Below are positions 55,546 through 63,750 of a stretch of 64,000 nt of DNA, piece by piece. Origin of the DNA: Blautia sp. GTDB taxonomy: Bacteria > Bacillota > Clostridia > Lachnospirales > Lachnospiraceae. Below the pieces are notes generated by a model that did no database searches, was not told where the DNA came from, and saw nothing but the letters and a program-made list of their open reading frames with translations. Positions within the stretch are counted from its first letter, which is position 1, and the number at the start of each line of letters is the position of its first letter. Made by a program: the position numbers and the translations under genes. The stretch is taken from positions 1 to 64,000 of the forward strand of contig JAETNR010000014.1 of assembly GCA_021772055.1 (NCBI GenBank). Reading direction: 5' to 3'.

Positions 55546-55628
55546 TACGTTTTTCTCGTAATCCCGGAAAATTTGTGTTAAAATACAAAGAAGATACTAA
55601 TGATCGAGCAAAGGATACGGAGAGAAAG

Positions 55629-57185
55629 ATGAAATTACTGATCGTAGATGATGAAGAGCTGACCCGCACAGGCGTCATTTCTTCTATTGACTGGAAATCC
55701 CTGGGGATTGATGAAGTGTTTCAGGCAGATGACGGGCTTCACGGGCTGGAAGCAGCCCAGAAGTTTCAGCCGGAAATTATCCTGTGTGATGTGAGAATGC
55801 CTCGTCTGGACGGCATTTCCATGCTGGAGCGCCTGGAACGGGTTCTGCCCGACACTGTTGCCATATTTATGAGCGGCTACTCTGACAAAGAATATCTGAA
55901 AGCGGCTATTAAGCTTAAAGCAGTCAATTATATTGAAAAGCCGCTGAATCCCGATGAAATCCGGGAAGCTGTCCTGGAAGCCAGAGAGCGCTATATCCAC
56001 AAGCTTCACTCCCACAGGGGCGAGGCTCTTCATTCCATGGAAACAGCTTCCCGGCTGGCTCTGAAACTTACCGCTCCCTTTGGCTCAAACAGTGAAGAGA
56101 TCCAGGCGTTTATTAAGGAGCTGGCCCTTCCCATTACATCGGGAACTTACTTTACCGCATTTATCGTGAAGCTGGATGCTGCCCTGGAAATCGCAGAGCC
56201 CTCTTTGGGAAATATCTGCCAGAAGGTGGATGTCTTTCTGAAATCCTTCCATCTGTACTGTATCCACGTAGAAAAAAGGAGACAATATCTGGTCTATTTT
56301 GTATATGGGCCTTCCATGCCTTCCTCCTCTGTCATCCAGTCAGTGGGGCAGCTTCTTGGAACCCTTTATGCGGATTTGGGCAGATACTTTATTGCTGCAG
56401 GCGACAGTCTTTCCGGAATCTCCAGGGCTTACCAGTCCTATGCCTCCGCAGTCATTCTTCTTCAAAGCAGCTTCTTTTTCCCGGAAAACACGTTCCTGAC
56501 TTCTGACCTTATAAAAGATGCCGCTTCTTCAGGAGCCGCTGATCTCCCCGCTTCTTTTAACAGGGAATTCAGCGAAGCACTCTCAGGCAGGGATAAGGAA
56601 ACATGCAGGAAGCTTTTGGAGAAGCTTACAGAATATTTTCATAAAAATACCTCTCTTTTGCAAAATCAGGTAAAGGATCTGTATTATAAGCTGCTCCTTT
56701 CTCTGGATGATTCGCGAAGACAATTAAAGATCACCAGCACTTTGGATAGTGTCAGCATTGCGGAAGAAATGGAGCATTGCTTTACTTTCCGGGATCTGCA
56801 CAGGGTTCTGGAAGAAAAAACAGAACAGTTTTTCCGGGATGCAGCCACTTCCACGGAAGAAAATCCTACCATTTTTCTCATTAAGGATTACATCAGCAAA
56901 CACTATATGCAGGAAACCCTTTCTGTAAAAGATATCAGTGCCCACGTGTTTCTGTCCGCATCCTATGTATGTACATTTTTTAAGAGTGAAACAGGAAAAA
57001 CGCTGAACCAGTATCTTACAGAATACCGCATGGAGCGGGCCAAACAGCTTCTGGGCGATTCCCGTTACAAGATCACGGATATCTCTTCCAAGGTGGGCTA
57101 CAGTGACGGCAATTACTTTGGAAAAAGCTTTAAGAAATACAGCGGGTTTTCTCCATCGGAATACAGGGAGAGGCTTACACAATGA
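55629..57185 (+). CDS. YesN-type response regulator
   Basis: A 518-residue regulator. It has a receiver domain (residues 1-120) with acidic cluster DDEE and phospho-acceptor Asp in ILCDVRMPRLDG, a middle region of about 250 residues, and a C-terminal AraC helix-turn-helix (LSVKDISAHVFLSASYVCTF, YKITDISSKVGYSDGNYFGK). It binds DNA when phosphorylated by the adjacent kinase. I take the ATG at 55629, six bases after GGAGAG, rather than the upstream in-frame ATG at 55542, which overlaps the LacI fusion's end. It overlaps the kinase by 4 bases. Confidence 0.94.
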   Translation: MKLLIVDDEELTRTGVISSIDWKSLGIDEVFQADDGLHGLEAAQKFQPEIILCDVRMPRLDGISMLERLERVLPDTVAIFMSGYSDKEYLKAAIKLKAVNYIEKPLNPDEIREAVLEARERYIHKLHSHRGEALHSMETASRLALKLTAPFGSNSEEIQAFIKELALPITSGTYFTAFIVKLDAALEIAEPSLGNICQKVDVFLKSFHLYCIHVEKRRQYLVYFVYGPSMPSSSVIQSVGQLLGTLYADLGRYFIAAGDSLSGISRAYQSYASAVILLQSSFFFPENTFLTSDLIKDAASSGAADLPASFNREFSEALSGRDKETCRKLLEKLTEYFHKNTSLLQNQVKDLYYKLLLSLDDSRRQLKITSTLDSVSIAEEMEHCFTFRDLHRVLEEKTEQFFRDAATSTEENPTIFLIKDYISKHYMQETLSVKDISAHVFLSASYVCTFFKSETGKTLNQYLTEYRMERAKQLLGDSRYKITDISSKVGYSDGNYFGKSFKKYSGFSPSEYRERLTQ

Positions 57186-59008
57186 AACGATTTTTACACT
57201 TTATCCGGCAGGGTTACGGAGATATGAAGCTGCAGTCCAAATTCTCCCTGGCCCTGATACTGGCAGTTACTCTTCCCATGCTGATGCTTGCACTCTTTTT
57301 TTACGGCAAGCTTTATGACATGACCGTTTCCTACACCATTCGCCAGGAGCAGGATCTCTCTTCCAAAACAGCACCTATGATCGATGAAACTGTACAGAAA
57401 GTACTGGATACTTATACGGAATTATCCCAGCTTTCTTTTTACCAGACTTTGTTTCACCAACCTGTCAATTATCCCTTTTCTTCCCTCACTGCAAGTTCGG
57501 ATGCAAGGGAATTTCAAAAACAGGCAAGGGAAATGATTGACGGGACTTTGATCACCGATATCCAGATTTATGTGGATTTTCCCAATACATCCTCCAGCCT
57601 TTTTCATGCACCCAGCACAAAGGAGATTTTTTCTCCGATCCGTTATGTAAAGGGCACTTACTGGTACGGCATTTTTCAAAGCACTCCCATTCCTGCAGCA
57701 GATCTGTACTGCCCTTCCTTTTATCTGGGCACTCAGGAAAGGCAAAACCATGGGGATCTGGCTTATATCCGCAGGGGTTCCCTTTATTATCACGGGACCT
57801 CCTATCCCTGCTATACGGCAATTTATTATTCTTCCGCTCCTCTTCGGGGAATTTTACAGGATAATCTGGCTCTGGCCGGAAGTGTTTCCTATATTTTAAA
57901 TGACCGGGATGCCCTGGTCGCATCCTCGGATGAGTCCCTTTCCGGGATTTACTGGCTGGACTATGAAAGCATTGAGGAATCCTTTATGTCCTCCAATAAC
58001 TTTATTGAGCGAATGATTCTGGATCAGAAGATTTATGCCGGATTTTACAGTATTTCCCACACAGGCTGGTTTATGGTAACCGTCCTTCCCTCTGCTCCGT
58101 TGATTCAGCAAAGCCACAGGATCATGCTGCAGTATGTGGCGCTGTATCTGGGGTTTCTGGTTCTGGCGATGCTTCTTGCCGCTTTTCTGGCACGTTCCAT
58201 CAGCAGACGTATTTCCTCTGTGATCAGCCAGATGCAGCAGGTACGCATGGGTCCCCCTGTTCCCATGGGCAGTCCGGAATATCACGATGAAGTGGGCGAT
58301 CTGATGGATACCTACAACTACATGACCAGGAAAATGGGGGATCTGATGGAGGAGCAGAGACAGGCTGCGGAGGATCTGCGGATTGCGGAGTTTAACTCCC
58401 TTCAGGCGCAAATCAATCCTCATTTTCTTTACAATACCATGGATATGATCAACTGGCTTGCACAGCAGGGCCGTACCTCTGAGATCAGCAATGCTGTACA
58501 GAATCTTTCCAGGTTCTACAAGCTGACCCTGAGCCGTAAACAGAGCATCAGCACCATTGCCCAGGAAGAAGAGCATGTTTCCATTTATATCCGTTTACAA
58601 AATATGCGCTATCACGATAGTATTGAATTCATTTCGGATATTCCGGATGAGCTGATGGAATACCAGATTCCCAAGCTGACGCTGCAGCCTGTCATCGAAA
58701 ATTCTATTCTCCACGGGATCCTGGAAAAGGATACAAAATCGGGAACCATCGTTTTGACCGGCTGGATGGAGGATGGGGATATTGTACTTTTGATTTCCGA
58801 TAACGGCGTTGGCATTCCGCCGGAAAAACTTCCTGTGATTCTTACCGGTACAGGAAAAAGCGTCTCCGGCGGCACAAATATCGCCGTATATAATACGCAC
58901 CGGAGACTGCAGATTCTATACGGGGAAGCATATGGATTATCCTATTCCAGTGTCCAGGGGCAGGGTACAGAAGTGCAGATCCGCCTTCCTGCAAAGCGCG
59001 GAGAATAA
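57182..59008 (+). CDS. YesM-type sensor histidine kinase
   Basis: A 608-residue kinase. It has a first membrane segment (FSLALILAVTLPMLMLALFF), an extracellular sensor of ~270 residues rich in Tyr and Pro, a second membrane segment (YVALYLGFLVLAMLLAAFLA), HAMP, the His-kinase box (QAQINPHFLYNTMDMINWLA) and an ATPase domain with the N box (LTLQPVIENSILHG) and G box (ISDNGVGIPPEKL). It senses an external ligand, likely a sugar or glycan, and phosphorylates the YesN-type partner. Start and stop overlap 4 bases with the partner. A likely target is one of the nearby importers. Confidence 0.95.
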   Translation: MKRFLHFIRQGYGDMKLQSKFSLALILAVTLPMLMLALFFYGKLYDMTVSYTIRQEQDLSSKTAPMIDETVQKVLDTYTELSQLSFYQTLFHQPVNYPFSSLTASSDAREFQKQAREMIDGTLITDIQIYVDFPNTSSSLFHAPSTKEIFSPIRYVKGTYWYGIFQSTPIPAADLYCPSFYLGTQERQNHGDLAYIRRGSLYYHGTSYPCYTAIYYSSAPLRGILQDNLALAGSVSYILNDRDALVASSDESLSGIYWLDYESIEESFMSSNNFIERMILDQKIYAGFYSISHTGWFMVTVLPSAPLIQQSHRIMLQYVALYLGFLVLAMLLAAFLARSISRRISSVISQMQQVRMGPPVPMGSPEYHDEVGDLMDTYNYMTRKMGDLMEEQRQAAEDLRIAEFNSLQAQINPHFLYNTMDMINWLAQQGRTSEISNAVQNLSRFYKLTLSRKQSISTIAQEEEHVSIYIRLQNMRYHDSIEFISDIPDELMEYQIPKLTLQPVIENSILHGILEKDTKSGTIVLTGWMEDGDIVLLISDNGVGIPPEKLPVILTGTGKSVSGGTNIAVYNTHRRLQILYGEAYGLSYSSVQGQGTEVQIRLPAKRGE

Positions 59009-59009
59009 A

Positions 59010-59520
59010 ACGATCCGGCCAGCGGATGCCGCTGGCAGTATACAGTGCTTTATCCTGTGCCATGAGATAAAGCACTGCCTTTTTATTCCGATTTTCCGGA
59101 AGCTTACAGTGAAAATACCATTGCAGATTGTCTGCATTAGGATCATTTTTCATCGCCTCTTCTTCTGTAAAGGACAGCGATTTTAAAACAGCACCATCTT
59201 CCCCTTTCAGCAAAGTGCAAAATATCTTTTTTTCTAAGCTTTGTTACTTCTACTGTATAATCATCAAATGTAAATTCCTGGTCTTTCAGATATTCTATTT
59301 TTGCACTTGTATTTACTGTAAAGGTCATTAAAATGCGGATAAGCCAGGTTTAGGCATAGACATCCTGTTTTAATGTATGCAGTTTTTCAAAAGCTTTTGT
59401 AATTGCCTCCTGTGCGGCATCTGCACAGTCTTCATCCTTTTTCAGAATGGCCCTGGCAATCCGGTACAGTTCTTCCTCATTTTCCAAAACAATGCGCAAA
59501 AGATTCCCGGTATTTCCGAA
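59010..59520 (-). pseudogene. Fossil of an ECF sigma / anti-sigma gene pair
   Basis: On the minus strand 59353-59520 reads LENEEELYRIARAILKK and TKAFEKLHTLKQDVYA, matching region 2 of an ECF sigma factor. A TAA at 59350-59352 interrupts it, and in the same frame it continues TWLIRIL, as expected for region 2.4. It then joins directly to MTFTVNTSAKIEYLKDQEF, which looks like the extracellular half of a DUF4179-type anti-sigma factor. That part suffers a frameshift at an A7 run (59228-59234) and runs on to IRWPDRFIL near 59010. A deletion of about one and a half genes fused the two, then point damage followed. Not functional. Confidence 0.65.
59043..59085 (+). terminator. Terminator of the two-component operon
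   Basis: CAGTGCTTTATC and GATAAAGCACTG form a perfect 12-bp stem followed by CCTTTTTATT. A short 8-bp hairpin (GCCAGCGG/CCGCTGGC, 59018-59036) lies before it. It sits inside the tail of the opposite-strand fossil gene. Confidence 0.85.
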
Positions 59521-59525
59521 AAAAA

Positions 59526-60422
59526 TCAAAAAGGATATTCATCAATGCAGACAGTTTCTCCAAGAATTTCTCTGGATACGCACAAAGTCAGATCTTCTCC
59601 TGCAGACATGCTCCATTTTACAAGGCTCATACAGCGGTTCCGGAGCTCAATGCCTGTGATTCCGTAGGGGTGGACACAGCTTCCCGTGTTGCAGTAAGGG
59701 GAAACTTCCTCTTCCGCTTTCACCTGCGTTTGATTTTGCGCGCTGTTTTCAGAGACTGCAAATCCGATCATCGGATGATGGGTGTGTCCGCAGATGAGAA
59801 TGCAGTTCTTTTCTCTCGCCCATTGAGTAAGAAGTTTCTCCGATTTCTTCTTTTTGGTATTGTTTTTTGCAGCACTGGTGGGATCCGGGATGCCCAGAGC
59901 TTCCAGAGGTCTCCAGAGATAGCACACCAGGAAACGGGAAAGCCGCCAAAACGTGCTGTTTAACATATCCGCCTGGTGTCCATGGATGAGACAGATATCT
60001 TTCTTTTGCTCCTCATCCTTCAGGATAATCCCCGGATAAGAAGGCGGCAGATCCGACGGATTTTTTTTCCGGAAGCTGCGGCATTTTTTTACCATGTCAT
60101 GATTGCCATATATTGCATACATTCTTCCCGCATGGGAGAATTTTTCCAAAAGGGCAAAGCTTTCCGGATGCATTTCACGAATGCACTTCATGGAACGGTT
60201 TTCCCACAGCTCATCCCCGTCCCCAAGCTCAATATAGGTAAAACCATGGGCAAAATAATATTTCAATGCAGCCAGATACAGGTATTCATTTTTCAGGAAA
60301 TTATCGTTGGCAGTTCCGCACCCTCTGTGACAGTCGCTGAGCAAAATGTATCTGGAGTTTTTCGCAAGGGGCAGATGAAGAGCTTTTTCCAGATCTGCAT
60401 TGATCCTCGTATGATAGCTCAT
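59526..60422 (-). CDS. Metallophosphoesterase (calcineurin fold)
   Basis: A 298-residue cytoplasmic phosphoesterase with all metal motifs: LLSDCHRG (D-x-H), IELGDGDELWEN (GDxxD variant), IYGNHDM (GNHD) and CLIHGHQAD plus ICGHTHHP (GHTH). Its substrate is unknown; related enzymes cleave UDP-diacylglucosamine, cyclic nucleotides or phosphoprotein bonds. It is encoded 4 bases overlapping the membrane-anchored DUF4474 protein and on the same strand, so the two probably work together. The motif GDGD with an extra Asp is unusual but leaves the metal ligands in place. Confidence 0.9.
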   Translation of the reverse strand: MSYHTRINADLEKALHLPLAKNSRYILLSDCHRGCGTANDNFLKNEYLYLAALKYYFAHGFTYIELGDGDELWENRSMKCIREMHPESFALLEKFSHAGRMYAIYGNHDMVKKCRSFRKKNPSDLPPSYPGIILKDEEQKKDICLIHGHQADMLNSTFWRLSRFLVCYLWRPLEALGIPDPTSAAKNNTKKKKSEKLLTQWAREKNCILICGHTHHPMIGFAVSENSAQNQTQVKAEEEVSPYCNTGSCVHPYGITGIELRNRCMSLVKWSMSAGEDLTLCVSREILGETVCIDEYPF

Positions 60423-61315
60423 ATTCCCTTCCTCCCCGGAAATACATTTCTCCCCATGCGCAGCATACGGCGGCAGCTGCCCGGAAGAAGAAAATAGAGA
60501 TACAAAATTTTATCCAGAGTGCAGGAAAATGGGGATGTTACAAGCTGATACAGTCTGCAGAACATCAGGTTTTTCCACTGCTGCCATCTTCCTTTTCCTG
60601 CTGCCCTGCGTCGGGGCTGACTCCCATGGGGTGTCTTCATGGTAAAAAAAATGGTTTTGCAGCCAACGCAAAGTTCGCATGTTCGGTAGCCTGCGTTTTT
60701 TAACCCTTCGTAAAAGCATTCCAACATTTCTTCTTCCGGAAATGTAATGGAAACTCTCATGGTCAGTTCTTCCGGCTCGCTGTATTCGCCCACGCAGAAG
60801 CCGGTCAGCCACCAGTGTTTCCGCTGCAGTCTGCATTTCCTTCTTCCGTTTTTATAGAGTTCCAGGGAGATAGGAAGCAGTTCTTCATCGGGAATACTAT
60901 GAAAAACCGCAGACCTTCTCTCTCCCGGATTTATCAGGGTATCCGCCCGGTATATCCCTACCTCCCCGCCTGTGTTCAGCCCGTACTGTCCTTTCCAAAA
61001 CTCGATCAGCCAGGTTTTTTGACCATAATCAAAATAAATAGGTTCGCAGTCAAACACCATCTGAAAATGTACGGCAGTTTCATCAAAAAACGCGCAGTAT
61101 CCAAACTCCCTTTGCCATGCATCCAGCGTAGTCGTAACCACGTCCTCCCCCGGTACATACTGAAACCCAAAGGGCTTCAGCAGATCATCCAGACGGCAGA
61201 TCTTTTCACAGCGATCCATTCTGCAGATCCTGATTCTCATTTTCCTGCACTGGGAAAAACCGAATATACAAAAGAATACACTGCAGCAAAGCAGTATTCC
61301 AATAAAAAAATACAT
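60419..61315 (-). CDS. DUF4474-family membrane-anchored protein
   Basis: A 298-residue protein with an N-terminal membrane anchor (MYFFIGILLCCSVFFCIFGF) followed by a soluble domain of the DUF4474 type (YVPGEDVVTTTLDAWQREFG, FDCEPIYFDYGQKTWLIEFW, KGQYGLNTGGEVGIY, MRVSITFPEEEM). The C-terminal ~60 residues are basic and Cys-rich. The family's function is unknown to me. It overlaps the phosphoesterase gene by 4 bases, so the anchor may tether that enzyme or supply its substrate; this is inference. Confidence 0.75.
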   Translation of the reverse strand: MYFFIGILLCCSVFFCIFGFSQCRKMRIRICRMDRCEKICRLDDLLKPFGFQYVPGEDVVTTTLDAWQREFGYCAFFDETAVHFQMVFDCEPIYFDYGQKTWLIEFWKGQYGLNTGGEVGIYRADTLINPGERRSAVFHSIPDEELLPISLELYKNGRRKCRLQRKHWWLTGFCVGEYSEPEELTMRVSITFPEEEMLECFYEGLKNAGYRTCELCVGCKTIFFTMKTPHGSQPRRRAAGKGRWQQWKNLMFCRLYQLVTSPFSCTLDKILYLYFLLPGSCRRMLRMGRNVFPGRKGI

Positions 61316-61380
61316 ACGCTATCCCTTTTCTTTTTACCATAGTATATGATTTATGCAGATACTTTGTTTTTCAGAAAGGA

Positions 61381-61423
61381 ACTCCCAGGCCTGTATAGTT
61401 TTCAGGCCCGGGAGTTTATTTTT
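61381..61423. terminator. Hairpin terminator between DUF4474 gene and pseudogene
   Basis: ACTCCCAGGCCTG and CAGGCCCGGGAGT form a 13-bp stem with one mismatch; a T-rich stretch follows on the plus side. It probably ends transcription of the minus-strand pseudogene, or acts in both directions. Confidence 0.7.
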
Positions 61424-62190
61424 GATATTTTTCTATTTTACATGTGTGCACTTTTGTTGATGCATTATAGTTAATTCCAACCAGAAGAACCTCACCGCTT
61501 ATTCCCTCCAAAATCTGAGGATAATTACGTTCTTTTATCTGGGCAATCGCACCATGGGCTGTTTTATTCCATTTCAGTTCAATAACCATTGCAGGCAGCA
61601 TCCATAAATTCCTGTCTGACTTCCTCATTGGGGATGGATACTGTTTTATTATTTGCATCATAGGTCAGATATCCAAGATGTACCAGCAGTGTGAGAACAT
61701 CATCCTTGCTCTTAATCGTCGTCATATCATTCTGAAATGTCCTTATATTGATTCTGATTGATGCCCCACCCAGCATTTGGACAATATTTTCCTTTAAGCC
61801 ATCTTCATCCATTTCAATATAAATCTTTAACGATTCATAGGTTTCTGTCTGCGTCCAGTAGGTACTATACTCTCCCATTTTCATTGCCATAACAATGGAA
61901 TTTGGACTATACACGGACTTTACTTTTCGGAAGGAATAGCCATCATACCAGCGTTTCGCTTCGTCAAATTCCATATGATATTTTTTACAGAGGACTTTTA
62001 CTTCATCTTCTGTAAATCCAACATATTTTTCCAGCGGACCGGGACGCAGCATTGTATATTCCCTGAAATCTGTCATTGCAGACTGCGTACCATATTTCTT
62101 TATGGGCAGAATCTCCACTATTTTTATTATAGCAAAGTCCTCTTCCAAATAAAAGCGAATTGTCTTCGGTTCTAAAATAAAGTTAGAAAA
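61416..62190 (-). pseudogene. AAA-ATPase-like / PD-(D/E)XK nuclease protein, truncated and deleted
   Basis: The frame at 61579-62148 matches the C-terminal part of the AAA-ATPase-like domain (VGFTEDEVKVLCKKYHMEFD, WYDGYSFRKVKSVYSPNSIV). Its frame then breaks at DAACNGY and continues at 61416-61661 with the nuclease-type end (AMVIELKWNKTAHGAIAQIK, EVLLVGINYNASTKVHTCKI), which keeps the D/E-x-K core of PD-(D/E)XK enzymes. About 130 residues between are missing. The N-terminal half, including Walker A, is also absent; the open frame runs into the MITE at 62195. Normal members of this family (over 500 residues) are abundant in gut anaerobes. Confidence 0.8.
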
Positions 62191-62194
62191 TTAG

Positions 62195-62335
62195 TTACTT
62201 TTCACACGCCACTATCCCGCGAGGTGTTTTGGCATGCATATGCCAAAATCCCGAGACATACAAGCCAAAATTCCATTGCCGAAGGCAATCTGGAATGAAT
62301 TTTGGCTCGTTACTGGGAACGGAGTGAACAGTAAC
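62195..62335 (-). mobile_element. 141-bp MITE-like palindromic element, copy 2
   Basis: An inverted copy of the element at 19974-20114, same length, four substitutions in 141 bases. Flanking 9-mers are GAAAATTAG and GAAAATCAG. Two of the four differences restore pairing in hairpin stems (GCC TTC GGC; GCATATGCATGC), so this copy folds better. It lies right at the cut end of the AAA/PD-(D/E)XK pseudogene. Confidence 0.87.
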
Positions 62336-62344
62336 GAAAATCAG

Positions 62345-62372
62345 AAACGGGAGCCCGAACAGGCTCCCGTTT
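62345..62372 (-). terminator. Hairpin after rhaA
   Basis: AAACGGGAGCC and GGCTCCCGTTT form a perfect 11-bp stem with a 6-base loop, 43 bases after the rhaA stop. The T-run on the minus strand is short, so termination may rely on the strong stem. Confidence 0.75.
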
Positions 62373-62414
62373 CAGTGAATATGTGTATAAAAGATAAGTT
62401 AGAAGGCTGATGAA

Positions 62415-63677
62415 TTATGCTCTCCTGGAAAGTACTTCTGCCTCGTACTTTTCTACTTCCTCGAACCATTTCATTCCTGCAGGAGCACCGCATGCTTCGC
62501 AGTAGTAGTCCCAAACTTCTCCGAACGGGAAGGTCTTTACTTCTTCCTGTACAGTCATCAGCTTGGTCATGTTATTGGATTCCTGAAGAGCTTTCATTTC
62601 TGCGTTCGGCTGAAGAAGGGCGAACAGCAGGGCTTTCTGCATATTTCTAAGACCTGTGGTCCATGCGGAAATACGGTTAATGCTTGCATCAAAGTAATCA
62701 AGTGCAATATATACGCGGCTTAATGCATCATTTCTTACGATTTCTTTTGCAATTTCTCTTGTCTCATCGTCAAAGAGAACTACATGGTCAGAGTCCCAGC
62801 GTACCGGACGGGTTACGTGAAGAGCCAGTTCCGGGAAGAAACACAAAAGGGCAGAAATCTTATCGGAAACAACCTCTGTTGGATGGTAGTGTCCATTGTC
62901 CATCAGCGGAAGGCATTTATCTTTATGTGCTGCTGCGAAGGACAGAGAGAATTCTGCGCTTCCTGCAGTATAGGATTCTACACCGATACCAAATACCTTG
63001 GACTCTACACATGGTTTTACAAGGTTGGTATCATACGGCTCGGAAAGGATTTCCTCGATAGACTCTTTGTAACGCATTCTCGGTCCAAGTCTGTCTCCCG
63101 GGATATCTTTGTATCCGTCACCTGTCCAGATATTCATAACACAGGGAATCCCTGTCTCCTCAGCAAAATACTGAGAAATACGGATGCAGGCTTTTCCATG
63201 CTCAATCCAGAATTTTCTGGTTTCCTCATCAGGACTTGAAAGGGTCAGGCCGTCTTTTACCTTGGGGCTTGAGAAGAAGGTCGGGTTAAAATCAAGGCCC
63301 AGTCCTCTTTCTTTTGCGAACTCTACCCATTTTCTGAAATGTTTCGGCTCCAGTTTATCTCTGTCAACCCACTCACCCTCTTCAAAAATAGCATAGCTTG
63401 CGTGAACGTTGATTTTCTTTTTGCCGGGAGCCAGGGACATTACCTTATCCATGTCAGCCAGAAGTTCTTCCGGAGTTCTTGCCTTTCCTGGGTAGTCTCC
63501 TGTCGTCTGGATACCGCCTGTCAGCGGACCGTCCTGGTCAAATCCCTTTACGTCATCTCCCTGCCAGCAATGCAGAGAAACCGGTACATTTTTCAGGATT
63601 TCGATCGCTTTGTCAGTGTCTACGCCGATTTCCGCATATCTTGCTTTGGCGTATTCGTATCTTTCCTGTGTGGTCAT
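62415..63677 (-). CDS. rhaA: L-rhamnose isomerase
   Basis: A 420-residue metal-dependent isomerase matching E. coli RhaA over its length: VSLHCWQGDDVKGF, LTGGIQTTGDYPGKAR, LGLDFNPTFFSSPKVKDGLT, VESKVFGIGVESYTAGSAEF, NGHYHPTEVVSDKISALLCF, RPVRWDSDHVVLFDDETREI and LDYFDASINRISAW. It converts L-rhamnose to L-rhamnulose in the cytoplasm. GGAGGA precedes the ATG. It follows rhaB by about 70 bases. The same window holds a rhamnose-type importer and mutarotase, so the pathway is nearly whole; rhamnulose-phosphate aldolase is not in view. Confidence 0.97.
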   Translation of the reverse strand: MTTQERYEYAKARYAEIGVDTDKAIEILKNVPVSLHCWQGDDVKGFDQDGPLTGGIQTTGDYPGKARTPEELLADMDKVMSLAPGKKKINVHASYAIFEEGEWVDRDKLEPKHFRKWVEFAKERGLGLDFNPTFFSSPKVKDGLTLSSPDEETRKFWIEHGKACIRISQYFAEETGIPCVMNIWTGDGYKDIPGDRLGPRMRYKESIEEILSEPYDTNLVKPCVESKVFGIGVESYTAGSAEFSLSFAAAHKDKCLPLMDNGHYHPTEVVSDKISALLCFFPELALHVTRPVRWDSDHVVLFDDETREIAKEIVRNDALSRVYIALDYFDASINRISAWTTGLRNMQKALLFALLQPNAEMKALQESNNMTKLMTVQEEVKTFPFGEVWDYYCEACGAPAGMKWFEEVEKYEAEVLSRRA

Positions 63678-63750
63678 GGTTGCATCCTCCTTGTATTGAA
63701 TAGTTTTTCTATAGAATCATTCTTACGGTTACTGCCGGAATGAAGCCCTT

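Noticed and set aside
59228-59234. Programmed frameshifting at the A7 run
   Set aside because: The needed shift is +1, opposite to the usual -1 slip at A-rich heptamers, and the surrounding gene has a second stop and a deletion. Decay explains it better; transcriptional slippage cannot be fully excluded.
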